NCBI RefSeq assembly: GCF_000429265.1
Contig: NZ_AUBN01000009.1
Coordinates: 1-64,000 of the forward strand
Direction: 5' to 3'
Source of the DNA: Actinomyces gerencseriae DSM 6844
GTDB lineage: Bacteria; Actinomycetota; Actinomycetes; Actinomycetales; Actinomycetaceae
DNA length: 64,000 nucleotides
The notes below the pieces were generated by a model. It saw only the letters and a list, made by a program, of their open reading frames with translations, had not been told where the DNA came from and did not search any database. The number at the start of each line of letters is the position of its first letter. Within the stretch, counting starts at the first letter, position 1. The position numbers and the translations under genes are program-made. Of the stretch, positions 27,962-37,237 are shown piece by piece.

Positions 27962-28735
27962 CTAGTCGGCGAGGCGATGTCCGGGCTTCGTGAGCTCCAG
28001 ACTCGCCAGGTGTTTTTGCAGCCTTTTCGACATTGGAAGGAAGGTGCTGAGAGTCAGCCCGCCGGACAAGAGCGCCCCGATTACCGGAATTGCCTTCGCG
28101 GCTCCGTTTGCAAATGCTTTTTTTGTCAGGCTTGCGCCGAGGTATCCTGCTACCTTCTTCACCGTCGGATAGAGGATTCCTTTGGTGAGTGCCTTCTGTG
28201 GGAGCTTCTTCGCAACATTTGCGGCGATCATCGTGGCGACCTTGGTGATGCCCTCTTGAGCGATCACGACGCCGAACATGACGCCGATGAAGAGTGTGAG
28301 AACGCCCTCGGCCGCTTCATCGAGTTCTTCGTCCTTGCTGTCAAATAGGTCGGGCCAGCCGTAGATGTATGCCAGTTTCTGGGCTATGCGCAGCATGTGG
28401 CCCATATATTGAGCGACGTCGGCGGGGATCGTGCCAATCATTGCCAATCCACCGGGGATGCCCGCCGCGGTGGATATCATGGTGACATTCCTTGTCTCAT
28501 GAGTCACGGAGGTGTTGGCCGCGTCGGTAATGACCGTCAGTGGAATGCCCGCAGCGGCGGGGTTCTCGGCGACGGCGCGGTCGATCTGCTCCTCCGTGCA
28601 GTGCCGCTTCAATGCAGTACGCAGGTAGGACTCTCGATCGATGCGGACGCCGGGCAGCTTTGCGGCGACATTCAGAATATCGGAGACCCGTGATTCCGGT
28701 TTCACAATTTTTTTGCTTCGCGTCATGCGCCCCAT
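27962..28735 (-). CDS. Uncharacterised EcsC-like protein
   Basis: This 257-residue protein of unknown function has a basic N-terminus (MTRSKKIVKPESRV). A central segment, VTHETRNVTMISTAAGIPG then IGTIPADVAQYMGHMLRIAQ and KLAYIYGWPDLFD, resembles EcsC-like proteins. Hydrophobic stretches at about 143-160 (VLTLFIGVMFGVVIAQ) and 215-235 (AIPVIGALLSGGLTLSTFL) suggest membrane association. Codons are slightly more A/T-rich than in neighbouring core genes. It stands alone on the minus strand with no functional partner in view. The EcsC resemblance is by eye only. Confidence 0.7.
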   Translation of the reverse strand: MGRMTRSKKIVKPESRVSDILNVAAKLPGVRIDRESYLRTALKRHCTEEQIDRAVAENPAAAGIPLTVITDAANTSVTHETRNVTMISTAAGIPGGLAMIGTIPADVAQYMGHMLRIAQKLAYIYGWPDLFDSKDEELDEAAEGVLTLFIGVMFGVVIAQEGITKVATMIAANVAKKLPQKALTKGILYPTVKKVAGYLGASLTKKAFANGAAKAIPVIGALLSGGLTLSTFLPMSKRLQKHLASLELTKPGHRLAD

Positions 28736-29132
28736 GCTAGGAGTGATCTCCGACGACTCGTTAGGACGTTTGTCGCACCTTCCCGGTGCTCAGATCCGAT
28801 CTTTGGTCCTTTGGGAAGTTGTTGCCGTGCCCGCGTTCATTGATCCAGGTGTTGATGATAATGATGCATCTGAGGTATTACGGGAGTCGCTGCACGCGAC
28901 TCCGGGCTTGATGAGGCCCTATTATTCACTACAATCCATGCGAACAAGGACAATGACGTTCCTGTCGGCTACCGCGGCCCACTTGATGACTGTCCGATCC
29001 GAACCTCCACGCCGGCTCCCTCGCCCGGGCGCCTCGGGCCAAGGCTCAGGGGGCCGGGGGCAGTACTAAGGACGGACCCCAGCGCCTTCATGGGCAACTC
29101 CCCCTTGGCGGCGGCCCGAACCCGACCCGCCC
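28736..29132 (+). other. 397-bp gap before tRNA-His
   Basis: Open frames here give no recognisable protein, and the sequence from 28830 to 28950 is unusually A/T-rich for the window. It should contain the promoter of the minus-strand EcsC-like gene. Nothing else is identifiable. Confidence 0.35.
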
Positions 29133-29208
29133 GGGGTGGCTGACGGGGTTTGAACCCGCGACCTCCTGGACCACAACCAGGCGCTCTGCCTACTGAGCTA
29201 CAGCCACC
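29133..29208 (-). tRNA. tRNA-His(GTG)
   Basis: The minus strand folds as a cloverleaf: acceptor GTGGCTG with CAGCCAC, anticodon stem CCTGG/CCAGG around loop TTGTGGT with anticodon GTG, and a T-loop GGTTCAAACC. An extra 5' G at 29208 opposite C at 29135 is the G-1 identity element of tRNA-His. CCA is not encoded. Confidence 0.95.
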
Positions 29209-29318
29209 ATTTGCGAGCGAGTCGCAACGAGTCGGTACTTTATCGGCTCACCCGCACCCGTACCAACCCGCTTCCCGTGCACTGCATCACGTGCGCGGGA
29301 TGAGTGGTCGGTCGGGCG

Positions 29319-29948
29319 TCACGGTCGTCGCAGCAACGCCGACGTCGGGTGCGCCGAGACATCCTCCGCGACGGCCCTGCACTCCTCGCTCGTGGGACCC
29401 TCTCCCGCGGGGAAGAGGACCTTGCGGTAATAGCGCAGCTCGTCGATCGACTCCAGGATGTCCGCCAGGGCGCGGTGCCCGCCGCGCTTCTCGGGGGAGT
29501 GGAAGAAGGTGCGCGGGTACCAGCGCTTGGCGAGTTCCTTGATCGAGGACACGTCCACGACCCGGTAGTGCAGGTAGTCGATGAGCTGGGGCATGTCGCG
29601 CGTGAGGAAGGCCTTGTCAGTGCCCACGGAGTTGCCCGCCAGCTGAGCCGTGCGGGGCTGAGGCACCAGCGATCTCACGTACTCCAGCACTGTGCGTCGG
29701 GCCTCGGCCGTGGTCAGCCCCTCCTCGAGCTCGTCGAGCAGGCCGGATGAGGTGTGCATCTCGCGTACGAAGTCGCCCATCTGCTCCAGCGCGGCCGCGG
29801 GTGGCCTGATGAGCACGTCGATCCCCTTCTCAAGAGGCTTGAGGTCGTAGTCGGTGACGATGACCGCCACCTCGATGAGCGCGTCGACGCCCAGGTCGAG
29901 GCCGGTCATCTCGCAGTCGATCCACACCAACGGGTCAGCAGTCGTCAT
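29319..29948 (-). CDS. orn: Oligoribonuclease
   Basis: This 209-residue DEDDh 3'-5' exonuclease degrades di- to penta-ribonucleotides, including pGpG. The DEDD motifs are DPLVWIDCEMTGLDL (first Asp-Glu), NSVGTDKAFLTRDMP (Asp), and H-x4-D in GGHRALADILESIDELRYYR. ATG 29948 gives the normal N-terminus; the frame remains open upstream through the tRNA-Arg region, which is not coding. It lies between tRNA-His and tRNA-Arg on the same strand. Confidence 0.95.
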   Translation of the reverse strand: MTTADPLVWIDCEMTGLDLGVDALIEVAVIVTDYDLKPLEKGIDVLIRPPAAALEQMGDFVREMHTSSGLLDELEEGLTTAEARRTVLEYVRSLVPQPRTAQLAGNSVGTDKAFLTRDMPQLIDYLHYRVVDVSSIKELAKRWYPRTFFHSPEKRGGHRALADILESIDELRYYRKVLFPAGEGPTSEECRAVAEDVSAHPTSALLRRP

Positions 29949-30083
29949 CTGTCGGCTCACGCCGGCCGAGTCTAGTCCCGGGTCGCGTCCCCGGCCGCCG
30001 TCGATGCGGTCGCCCGGCCGGATTCCGGGTGGCGAAACCCAACTGCCCCGGGATCGTTTCCAGTGCGATCCCGGGGAGATCCG

Positions 30084-30156
30084 TGCCCCCGACAGGACTC
30101 GAACCTGCAACCATCGGATTAGAAGGCCGGTGCTCTATCCATTGAGCTACGGAGGC
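30084..30156 (-). tRNA. tRNA-Arg(TCT)
   Basis: This is a 73-nt cloverleaf with acceptor GCCTCCG/CGGGGGC, D-arm TAGCTCAATGGATAGAGCA, anticodon loop CTTCTAA (anticodon TCT) and T-arm GCAGGTTCGAGTCCTGT. The discriminator base is A. CCA is not encoded. Confidence 0.93.
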
Positions 30157-30345
30157 GAACGGCCCCAGCGTACGGCATGCAGGGCACTCGTCCCCATCAA
30201 CGGCGCGGCGCTGAAGTCCCACCGGAGTCCTCGACGCCGGTATCGTGGTAGATGCTCGGACGCCTTCGCGTCCGCTTCTCACATGTCCGCATGCTGTCCG
30301 CATGTCGTGTCCAAGCCTCCCCAACATCGTCCTGAAAGGACTCCC

Positions 30346-33093
30346 GTGCCCCCCACCGCGTTAGCCGTGCGACTGTCCGCAGCGCCCGCCTACGTCCAGC
30401 CGCAGATCTTCACCACGCCTTTCGTCGTGGGGCGTCTGCCCGAGTGCGACGTCGTCATCGCCAACTCCTCGATCGTCTCGCGTCGCCACCTGCGCGTCTC
30501 GCCGACACCTCAGGGGTGGCTCGTCGAGTGCCTGTCCGAGAACGGGATGGTGGTCGGCGGGCGGAAGATCCCGCAGGTGCTCGTCACCTCTGCGATCCGC
30601 ATTCACCTCGCCGACGGGTCGGGTCCCGGCCTGGATCTTGTCCCGACCCAGGCCCCGGCCGGAGGAGTCCCGTCCTCCGCGCCGATGACGTCCGCCTCGA
30701 CCTCCGGCGCGCATGCCGCTCCGGCCTCCGGAGCGGCACCGGGAGGCCCCGCGAACGCGGTGACCGCCGTTCCGCCCGCCTCGCCCGCGGGCGGTGCCGC
30801 TCCCGGGGGTCCCCGTGTCCAGCAGCCAACGGGCTACGGGGCTCAGGCGCATGGAGCGCCCGGTTACGGAGTCGGACCCGCCGCGCCCTCGACGGCGGGG
30901 CGCGGCCCGGGCGTCGGCTACGGATCGGCGCCGTCGGCCTCCTCCGGTGCGGCGGAGCAGACCCTGGCGGTCGGTCACGGCTCCGGCGGCCCGGTCGGCG
31001 GATCCGTGCCGCCGGGCCTGGCCGTCGGCCAGCCTCCCCGGGCCGCACGCGTCACGATCAGCGGATCGGGGACGATCGGCCGTCGGCCCGACAACACCTT
31101 CACCATCAACGACCCCACCATGTCCGGGCGTCACGCGCGCGTCGACGTGACCCCGCAGGGCGCTGTCGTCACGGATCTCGGCTCGCGCAACGGCATTCTG
31201 CTGGGGCATCAGCGCGTCCAGAGCTACACCGTCACCAAGCCGACGACCTTCGGCATGGGCTCGTCCTTCGTCGAGATCAGTCCCGACGGCACGTGCTCGC
31301 TGAAGGTCGGCGGCGGCGGCGAGCTGGTCGGCAAGGATCTGACGTTCAGCGTCAATGACGGCAAGCTGCGCCTGCTGGACGGGATCTCGTTCAAACTGCC
31401 GGGCAATGAGCTGCTGGCGGTGGTGGGGCCCTCGGGGGCGGGCAAGTCGACGCTGCTCAAGGCGCTGACCGGTGAGCAGAAAGCGCAGGCCGGGCAGGTG
31501 CTGTTCGATGGCCTGGATGTGTACGAGCACTATCCGGTGATGCGCAACAAGATCGGTGTGGTGCCGCAGAACGACGTGATCCATTCTGCCCTGACGGTTC
31601 GACAGACCCTGGAGTACGCCGCTGAGCTGCGATTCGCCAAGGACGTGACGAAGGCCGAGCGGCGCCGGCGCATCGACGAGGTGCTGGAGGACCTGGACCT
31701 GACCGAGCACGTGGGCAAGCGGGTCAAGAAGCTCTCCGGCGGTCAGCGCAAGCGGGTGTCCACTGCGATCGAGCTGCTGACACGGCCCTCGCTGCTGTTC
31801 CTGGATGAGCCGACCTCGGGTCTGGATCCTCAGCTGGATCGCGACGTGATGGAACTGCTGGCCACTCTGGCGCATGGAACGCGCCCGGGGGACACGGGGC
31901 GCACCGTGATGGTGGTGACTCACAATGAGAACCACATCGATCGGGCGGACAAGGTCCTGATCCTGGCGGCCGGCGGCAAGCCGGTGTACTTCGGGTCGCC
32001 GCGTCAGGTCATTCCCTACTTCCGGGAGCGTTTGGCCGAGCTGCGCTCCCAGGGGCAACTGGTGGTCTCCGCGCCCCGGGGAGGCTTCCCCGACCCGGGC
32101 GAGATCGAGGGGTTCGCGGATGTGTACGCCCTCATCCGCAATCACACCCCGGTGCTGCGCGCTCACCTGGAGGCGGTCGAGCCCTCGACTCGACGCGGAG
32201 ACGGACGGCGGATCCCCACTGCGATGTCGGCGTCCCAGTCCAAGGCGCCCCAGCAGTCGGGCGTACGGCAGGTCTCGACCCTGGTGCGCCGGCACATGCG
32301 CATCGTCGCGGCCGATCCGTCCTACCTGGCCTTCATGCTCGCCCTGCCCATCATCATGGGCCTGCTCACCAAGGTCATCTCGGGGGAGAACGGCTTCGCG
32401 GTGCCGGTCCTACCCGCCCCCACCCCGGAGAACCCCTGCGTCGTGTACTCCACGCAGGCCCTCGAACTCCTTGTGATCCTCATCACGGGTGCGGCGTTCG
32501 CCGGCATGGCGGCGACGATTCGCGAGCTGGTGGGGGAGCGGGACGTGTTCCTTCGGGAGAAGGCGGTGGGACTGCGCGCGAGTGCCTATATGGTGTCCAA
32601 GGCGATCGCGCTGGCACTGATCGTCACGGTGCAGACGGCGATCATGATGGGGATCGCCCTGGCGCTGAATGAGCATCCGTCCGAGGCGGTGCTGCTGGGC
32701 AACCCGGGGTTGGAACTGGCGGTGTGCTGCTGGGCGGTGGCATTCGCCTCGGGACTGCTGGGACTTGCGATCTCGGCATTCGTCTCCTCCTCCGAGCAGG
32801 TCATGCCGGTGCTTGTGGTCTCGATCATGGGGCAGCTGGTCCTGGCCGGGGGCGTGGTACCGGTCGCCGGACGTGCCGTGTTCGAGCAGCTGGCCTGGTT
32901 CATGCCCGCGCGCTGGGGATACGCCATGGCCGCCTCCACCATCGACATGAACACGATCGTGCCCCATCGTGAGGATGAGCTGTGGGCGCACACCACCGAC
33001 CAGTGGCTGACCGACTACGGCATCCTGTCGGTCATCGGACTGACCTGTTTGATTGTCTGCTACATCGGCCTGGCGCGTCGAGGACGTCGCTGA
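30346..33093 (+). CDS. ABC-2 transporter with two N-terminal FHA domains (Rv1747-like)
   Basis: This 915-residue fused exporter has FHA1 at about residues 20-85 (VGRLPECDVVIANSSIVSRRH), a Gly/Pro/Ala-rich linker (about 100-230), and FHA2 at about 232-315 (IGRRPDNTFTINDPTMSGRH, DLGSRNGILL). The ABC domain has Walker A VVGPSGAGKSTLLKAL (about 360), signature LSGGQRKRV (about 463) and Walker B LLFLDEPTSGLD. A C-terminal ABC2 membrane domain (about 645-911) has six or so spans. FHA domains bind phosphothreonine, so Ser/Thr kinase control is expected, as for Rv1747. GTG 30346 has AAAGGA 6 nt upstream. Substrate unknown; Rv1747 is tied to phosphoglycolipid/PIM export. Confidence 0.93.
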   Translation: MPPTALAVRLSAAPAYVQPQIFTTPFVVGRLPECDVVIANSSIVSRRHLRVSPTPQGWLVECLSENGMVVGGRKIPQVLVTSAIRIHLADGSGPGLDLVPTQAPAGGVPSSAPMTSASTSGAHAAPASGAAPGGPANAVTAVPPASPAGGAAPGGPRVQQPTGYGAQAHGAPGYGVGPAAPSTAGRGPGVGYGSAPSASSGAAEQTLAVGHGSGGPVGGSVPPGLAVGQPPRAARVTISGSGTIGRRPDNTFTINDPTMSGRHARVDVTPQGAVVTDLGSRNGILLGHQRVQSYTVTKPTTFGMGSSFVEISPDGTCSLKVGGGGELVGKDLTFSVNDGKLRLLDGISFKLPGNELLAVVGPSGAGKSTLLKALTGEQKAQAGQVLFDGLDVYEHYPVMRNKIGVVPQNDVIHSALTVRQTLEYAAELRFAKDVTKAERRRRIDEVLEDLDLTEHVGKRVKKLSGGQRKRVSTAIELLTRPSLLFLDEPTSGLDPQLDRDVMELLATLAHGTRPGDTGRTVMVVTHNENHIDRADKVLILAAGGKPVYFGSPRQVIPYFRERLAELRSQGQLVVSAPRGGFPDPGEIEGFADVYALIRNHTPVLRAHLEAVEPSTRRGDGRRIPTAMSASQSKAPQQSGVRQVSTLVRRHMRIVAADPSYLAFMLALPIIMGLLTKVISGENGFAVPVLPAPTPENPCVVYSTQALELLVILITGAAFAGMAATIRELVGERDVFLREKAVGLRASAYMVSKAIALALIVTVQTAIMMGIALALNEHPSEAVLLGNPGLELAVCCWAVAFASGLLGLAISAFVSSSEQVMPVLVVSIMGQLVLAGGVVPVAGRAVFEQLAWFMPARWGYAMAASTIDMNTIVPHREDELWAHTTDQWLTDYGILSVIGLTCLIVCYIGLARRGRR

Positions 33094-33228
33094 CCTCCGC
33101 CCGTCGCTGCCGGTACGACGCTGCCGGGGCGGACCCGGGCCGTGGGTCCGGCCCGGGTCTGGCGGCCACTCGGGCCGGTCTCACAACAATGTCGCACGAC
33201 GCCCTCCTACGGCCCTAAGGTTGGTCCT

Positions 33229-34842
33229 ATGGCCGCACCCACGCCCCTACTCCCCTCCGGGCAGGATGTTCCTGTCTCGGCGCTCAGTCGCGCCCAGCTT
33301 ATCGATGTCCTGACTGACACCGTGGGGGACCTGGAGCGGCTCGAGCTCACGCTGGACGCGCGCGGTGTCGTCGAGGCCCGCAGGCTGCGGACCAGTCTCG
33401 TCGGCCAGGTCCGTGATCACGTGCTGCCTCGCCTGGCCGATGCCGACCTGCCCGCCGTCGTCGTCGTGGGCGGGTCCACTGGTGCGGGCAAGTCGACGCT
33501 GGTCAACTCCGTCCTGGGCGCCGAGGTCTCCGAGGCCGGGGTCCTGCGCCCTACGACGCGCACTCCTGTACTGGTTATGAACCCCGAGGATAGCAAGGCC
33601 TTCGCCGATCACCCCCTGGCCCAGGTCTGCCGCAGCGTCTTCTCCGAGACCGTACCCGCGGGGCTGGCCCTCGTGGACGCCTCCGATCTCGACTCCGTGC
33701 ACGAGGCCAATCGGGCTCTGGCGCTGCGTCTCCTGGAGGCCGCGGATCTGTGGCTGTTCATCACGACCGCCGCTCGCTACGGCGACCACACTCCCTGGTC
33801 GTCCCTGGAGGATGCCGCGGGGCGGCGCACTCCCATCGGTGTTGTGCTCAACCGGGTCCCGGCCCGGATCCTCCCGGAGGTGCGCCGTGACCTGGTCACG
33901 CGGCTCGAGGGCCTGGGCCTGGCCGAGTCCCCCTTCTTCGTCGTTCCCGACGCCGGCCCCCACGAGGGTCTGCTGCCCGAGGGGTCCGTCGCGCCGCTGC
34001 GCGACTGGTTGAGTCTGCTGGCCGGCCGTCACCGTGCCGCCGGTCTAGTGCGTCGCACCGGGCACAGCACGTGGACGAGTCTGCGGGAGGACCTCATTCG
34101 CCTGGCTGATGATGTCGACGCCCAGGATGACGCCGCCACTCAACTCGAGACCGCCACTCAGGCCCTTCTCACCGCGCCTGTGGCGGGCATGCGGACCGAG
34201 ATCGATGCGGGTGCCTGGGGCCAGGGGGCGCCCGCCACTCGCTGGCTCGCCCTGGCCTCCACCGGTGGTCCGCTGGCCTCGATGGCTGCGCTCGAGCCGG
34301 GTCGTCGCCTGCGCGCCGGCCTCTTCGGGCGCCGTGCTAAGGCCCGCGCCCAGGCCCTGGGGGATCTGGCCGCTGACGCCGTCGAGGTCGTCACCGACCG
34401 ACTCGAAGCGGCTCTGGTCTCCCTGTCGGGTCGGGCCCGTGAGCTGTGGGCTGGCGCGGGGGTGCCGGAGGCCGTCATGCGGCAGCGGCTCGGGACCGTC
34501 CAGAAGAAGGACCTCATGACGCAATGGGCGCATGATCATGTCCGCGAGAGACTCGTGCCCACCAATCCGCCCAGAGGCATGAACGCCGACGGTGTCGGCC
34601 ACCTGCTCGTCGCCGCGGCCGTCGGGGTCGACGGTGCGGTCGAGGCCGCCCGCAAACTGGACCTGGCCGAGGCCGCCGGTCAGGCGCGCGGCGCGCTGGT
34701 CCAGATCATGGCCGCCGAGCTCGCCGCTATCGTGCCCGCGGGCGCCGCTCGCGCGCTCGCCCCCGCCCCCTCCTTGGCCGCGGCCCTGCGCCTGCGTGCC
34801 GGTGAGCTCACCCCCTTCACCCGCCCCGGAGCCTCCACATGA
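33229..34842 (+). CDS. Dynamin-like GTPase, first of a coupled pair
   Basis: This 537-residue P-loop GTPase has G1 GGSTGAGKSTLVNSVLG at about residue 79, a Thr-containing switch (RPTTRTPVLVMNPED), VDASDLDSV as a G3-like region, and VLNRVP in place of a canonical NKxD. Long helical regions follow, with GGPLASMAALEPGRRLRAG near the middle. The size and helical C-terminus suggest a bacterial dynamin-like protein acting at the membrane, like DynA/DynB of Streptomyces. Its stop overlaps the next start as ATGA at 34839. The start at 33229 has AAGG upstream. Confidence 0.75.
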   Translation: MAAPTPLLPSGQDVPVSALSRAQLIDVLTDTVGDLERLELTLDARGVVEARRLRTSLVGQVRDHVLPRLADADLPAVVVVGGSTGAGKSTLVNSVLGAEVSEAGVLRPTTRTPVLVMNPEDSKAFADHPLAQVCRSVFSETVPAGLALVDASDLDSVHEANRALALRLLEAADLWLFITTAARYGDHTPWSSLEDAAGRRTPIGVVLNRVPARILPEVRRDLVTRLEGLGLAESPFFVVPDAGPHEGLLPEGSVAPLRDWLSLLAGRHRAAGLVRRTGHSTWTSLREDLIRLADDVDAQDDAATQLETATQALLTAPVAGMRTEIDAGAWGQGAPATRWLALASTGGPLASMAALEPGRRLRAGLFGRRAKARAQALGDLAADAVEVVTDRLEAALVSLSGRARELWAGAGVPEAVMRQRLGTVQKKDLMTQWAHDHVRERLVPTNPPRGMNADGVGHLLVAAAVGVDGAVEAARKLDLAEAAGQARGALVQIMAAELAAIVPAGAARALAPAPSLAAALRLRAGELTPFTRPGAST

Positions 34843-36332
34843 CCCAGGAACCGTTCATCTCGCATACCGAGCCTCTCGACGCCGTTCATCTCGAGGCCCG
34901 ACTGAATCGCCTGCGCGCCGCTCTCGACGCATGCCCCGCGGAGGTGCCCGCTTCCTTGGCCATCCCCGCCAGGGAGGCGCTCGATGAGGTCGGCGAGCGA
35001 CTCGCGCTGGGCGTGGATCACACCGTCGTGGCCCTGTTCGGCGGCACGGGTTCGGGCAAGTCGTCCCTTTTCAACGCTCTGACCCAGTTGCAGTTCGCCG
35101 ATGTCGGCGCGCGTCGGCCCACCACGTCGCAGGCGGCCGCCTGCTCCTGGGGCGACGACGCGAGCGCCCTGCTGGACTTCCTGGGTGTGGGCGGTGAGCG
35201 CCGTATCCGCCGTGAGTCCCTCCTGGACGCCTCGGACCAGGACGAGCTCGCCGGGCTGGTCCTGCTCGATGTGCCCGACTACGACTCGGTGACGACCGCC
35301 CACGCCCTGCAGGTCGACCGCCTCGTGCCGCTGGCCGACATCCTGGTGTGGGTCGTCGATCCTCAGAAGTACGCCGACGCCGCGCTCCATGAGGGTTACC
35401 TGCGCGGTTTGGGCGCTCGCCAGGAGGACATGCTGGTTCTGGTCAATCAGGTCGATACCCTGCCCGCGGGGGGCGCCTCGACGCTTCTGAAGGATGTGCA
35501 CGACTTGCTCGTCGCGGACGGCCTCCATGACGTCAAGGTCCTGCCCGTCTCGGCCGTGCGCGGGGACAACTTGAGCAAGGTTCGTGAGATCCTGTGCGAT
35601 CGAGTGGCGCACGAGTCGAACGCGGCTCGTACAGCCTCGGCGGAGCTCGATGCCATCACCGTCAGACTGCGTCCGACTGCGGCTCACCGGGAGATCGGGC
35701 TCGACCCGGAGGGCGCCCGGAGCGCCGCCGCCTCCCTCATCCGGGCATCGGGGGCGCAGGCCGTCGAGGACTCCGTGCGCACGGGGCTGGCTCGGGCCCT
35801 GCCCCGCGCGCTGGCGCGCCCCGAGCCTCCGTCCAGGACGGCGGTCGCCGCGACTCGTACCACGTGGTTGCAGCAGGTGACCGAGGGGCTGCCGCCGGTG
35901 TGGCTGCGCAGTGTTGAGAACGCCGTGGCCACACCCGAGGCTCTGGCCGCTCAGACCGCTGAGGCGGTCGGCTCGGTCTCGCTGCCCGGTCATCGCACCC
36001 CTGTTATCGAACTGGCCTGGTGGGGCGGGCTCCTGCTCATACTCGTCGGGCTGATCTGGGGCATCACCGTGGTGGTCGGCGGCGATCGCGTGATCCTGCC
36101 CGTCGCGCTGCTCGTCCTCGGCGCGATCGTTGCTGCGGTGGCGATGGCCGCGCGCCGTTCACGTGCGCACAAGGAGGCCGCGCACTACGGCGACCAGGTG
36201 CGCGCACGCGTGTCCTCCGTGGTCGCCCGTGCTCTGACCGTCCCGGCCGACGGAGTGCTGAGCCGTCATCGCCAGCTTCAGGAGGCGCTCGGACTCGAGA
36301 CTCCCTCCACGTCCAGTCCCGGGACGAGGTGA
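34839..36332 (+). CDS. Dynamin-like GTPase, second of a coupled pair, membrane-anchored
   Basis: This 497-residue GTPase has canonical motifs: G1 FGGTGSGKSSLFNAL (about 66), G3 VLLDVPDYDS (about 143), G4 VLVNQVDTL (about 200) and G5 PVSAVRGDN. Two adjacent membrane spans at about 394-437 ([33 protein letters not shown]) would anchor it. The ATGA overlap means it is translated with the first GTPase and probably forms a heteromer with it. ssb follows 231 nt downstream. A septum or membrane-remodelling role is inference from the Streptomyces DynAB arrangement. Confidence 0.8.
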   Translation: MTQEPFISHTEPLDAVHLEARLNRLRAALDACPAEVPASLAIPAREALDEVGERLALGVDHTVVALFGGTGSGKSSLFNALTQLQFADVGARRPTTSQAAACSWGDDASALLDFLGVGGERRIRRESLLDASDQDELAGLVLLDVPDYDSVTTAHALQVDRLVPLADILVWVVDPQKYADAALHEGYLRGLGARQEDMLVLVNQVDTLPAGGASTLLKDVHDLLVADGLHDVKVLPVSAVRGDNLSKVREILCDRVAHESNAARTASAELDAITVRLRPTAAHREIGLDPEGARSAAASLIRASGAQAVEDSVRTGLARALPRALARPEPPSRTAVAATRTTWLQQVTEGLPPVWLRSVENAVATPEALAAQTAEAVGSVSLPGHRTPVIELAWWGGLLLILVGLIWGITVVVGGDRVILPVALLVLGAIVAAVAMAARRSRAHKEAAHYGDQVRARVSSVVARALTVPADGVLSRHRQLQEALGLETPSTSSPGTR

Positions 36333-36563
36333 GGCGCGCCGCCGCATCCGCCCGCAGGGTCGATGCGGTCCGGGCGCTCATAGGAGGGCGCGGTCGGCTC
36401 TGACGTGCTTTGAACCGGTGAGTCTGTGCGGGGCTCCACAGGGGCGGGTCCGCAGGGGGCATCCACAGGGTTCGACGAGGCTGGTGGCGCGAGCCGGCCC
36501 ATAAGCGCGACCGTGGAGGAGAGCCAGCGCAGTGCTGGCCTTCGTCCTCGCTAGGAGCACATC

Positions 36564-37151
36564 ATGAGCCGTCAGCTCGATCTCATCGTCCAGGGTTCCC
36601 TGGGCACCAACCCTGTTGTCTCGCGCACATCCTCCGGGCGTCTCTTCTGCTATTTCCGCGTGGCCACCGCCCCGTCCTTCCGCATCGAGGACGTCTGGCG
36701 GGAGGGGCCGACCATCTGGTTCACCGCGAAGGCCTGGGGCTACCTCGCTGAGAACCTTGCGCGCAGCCTGCACAAGGGCGATCCCGTCGTGCTGGTCGGC
36801 CGCTTCTCTCAGGACCTATGGGAGAATGACCGGGGGCAGCAGCTGACCAACGTCCTGACCGTCTCCTGCGGAGGACCGGACCTGACCTGGGGCGAGTCGC
36901 GCTTCATGCGGGTCTCCCGCACGGCGCGGACCGTCGACGCCGAGAGCACGACGACCTCGGCCGGATCCGCGCCCTCGAGTCCTTCGGCGGATACCGCCTC
37001 CGAGTCGGAGAGCGTCGCTGCGGCCGTCGGACTGCAGAAGACTGCCCTGAGTGACGCCCACTGGGAGGCATCGCCGGACGAGCTCTCTGATCGGCCGGAG
37101 CCGTCCAGCGACCCGCTGGCCTACACGGTGCGCGAGGAGGCACTCGTGTGA
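36564..37151 (+). CDS. ssb: Single-stranded DNA-binding protein family
   Basis: This 195-residue protein has an N-terminal OB-fold (about 1-110): LDLIVQGSLGTNPVVSRTSSGR, CYFRVATAPSFR, WFTAKAWGYLAENLARSLHKGDPVVLVGRFSQDLW. The C-terminal tail is Ser/Glu-rich and ends REEALV, without the acidic DDDIPF-type tip that recruits partner proteins in the main replicative SSB. It may therefore be a second, specialised SSB paralogue rather than the replication protein. ATG 36564 has AGGAGC upstream. It follows the dynamin pair. Confidence 0.85.
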   Translation: MSRQLDLIVQGSLGTNPVVSRTSSGRLFCYFRVATAPSFRIEDVWREGPTIWFTAKAWGYLAENLARSLHKGDPVVLVGRFSQDLWENDRGQQLTNVLTVSCGGPDLTWGESRFMRVSRTARTVDAESTTTSAGSAPSSPSADTASESESVAAAVGLQKTALSDAHWEASPDELSDRPEPSSDPLAYTVREEALV

Positions 37152-37237
37152 AGGACGGCACTGGGGACGGGGTGGACGGCGCGATCCGTGATGGCCCGTG
37201 AACCATGGCGCGGGGCGGCATAGCGCCACTGCTCGTC

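Noticed and set aside
30361-32295. A 644-codon antisense frame opposite the FHA-ABC gene
   Set aside because: It mirrors a clear ABC transporter; no ribosome-binding site or known motifs.
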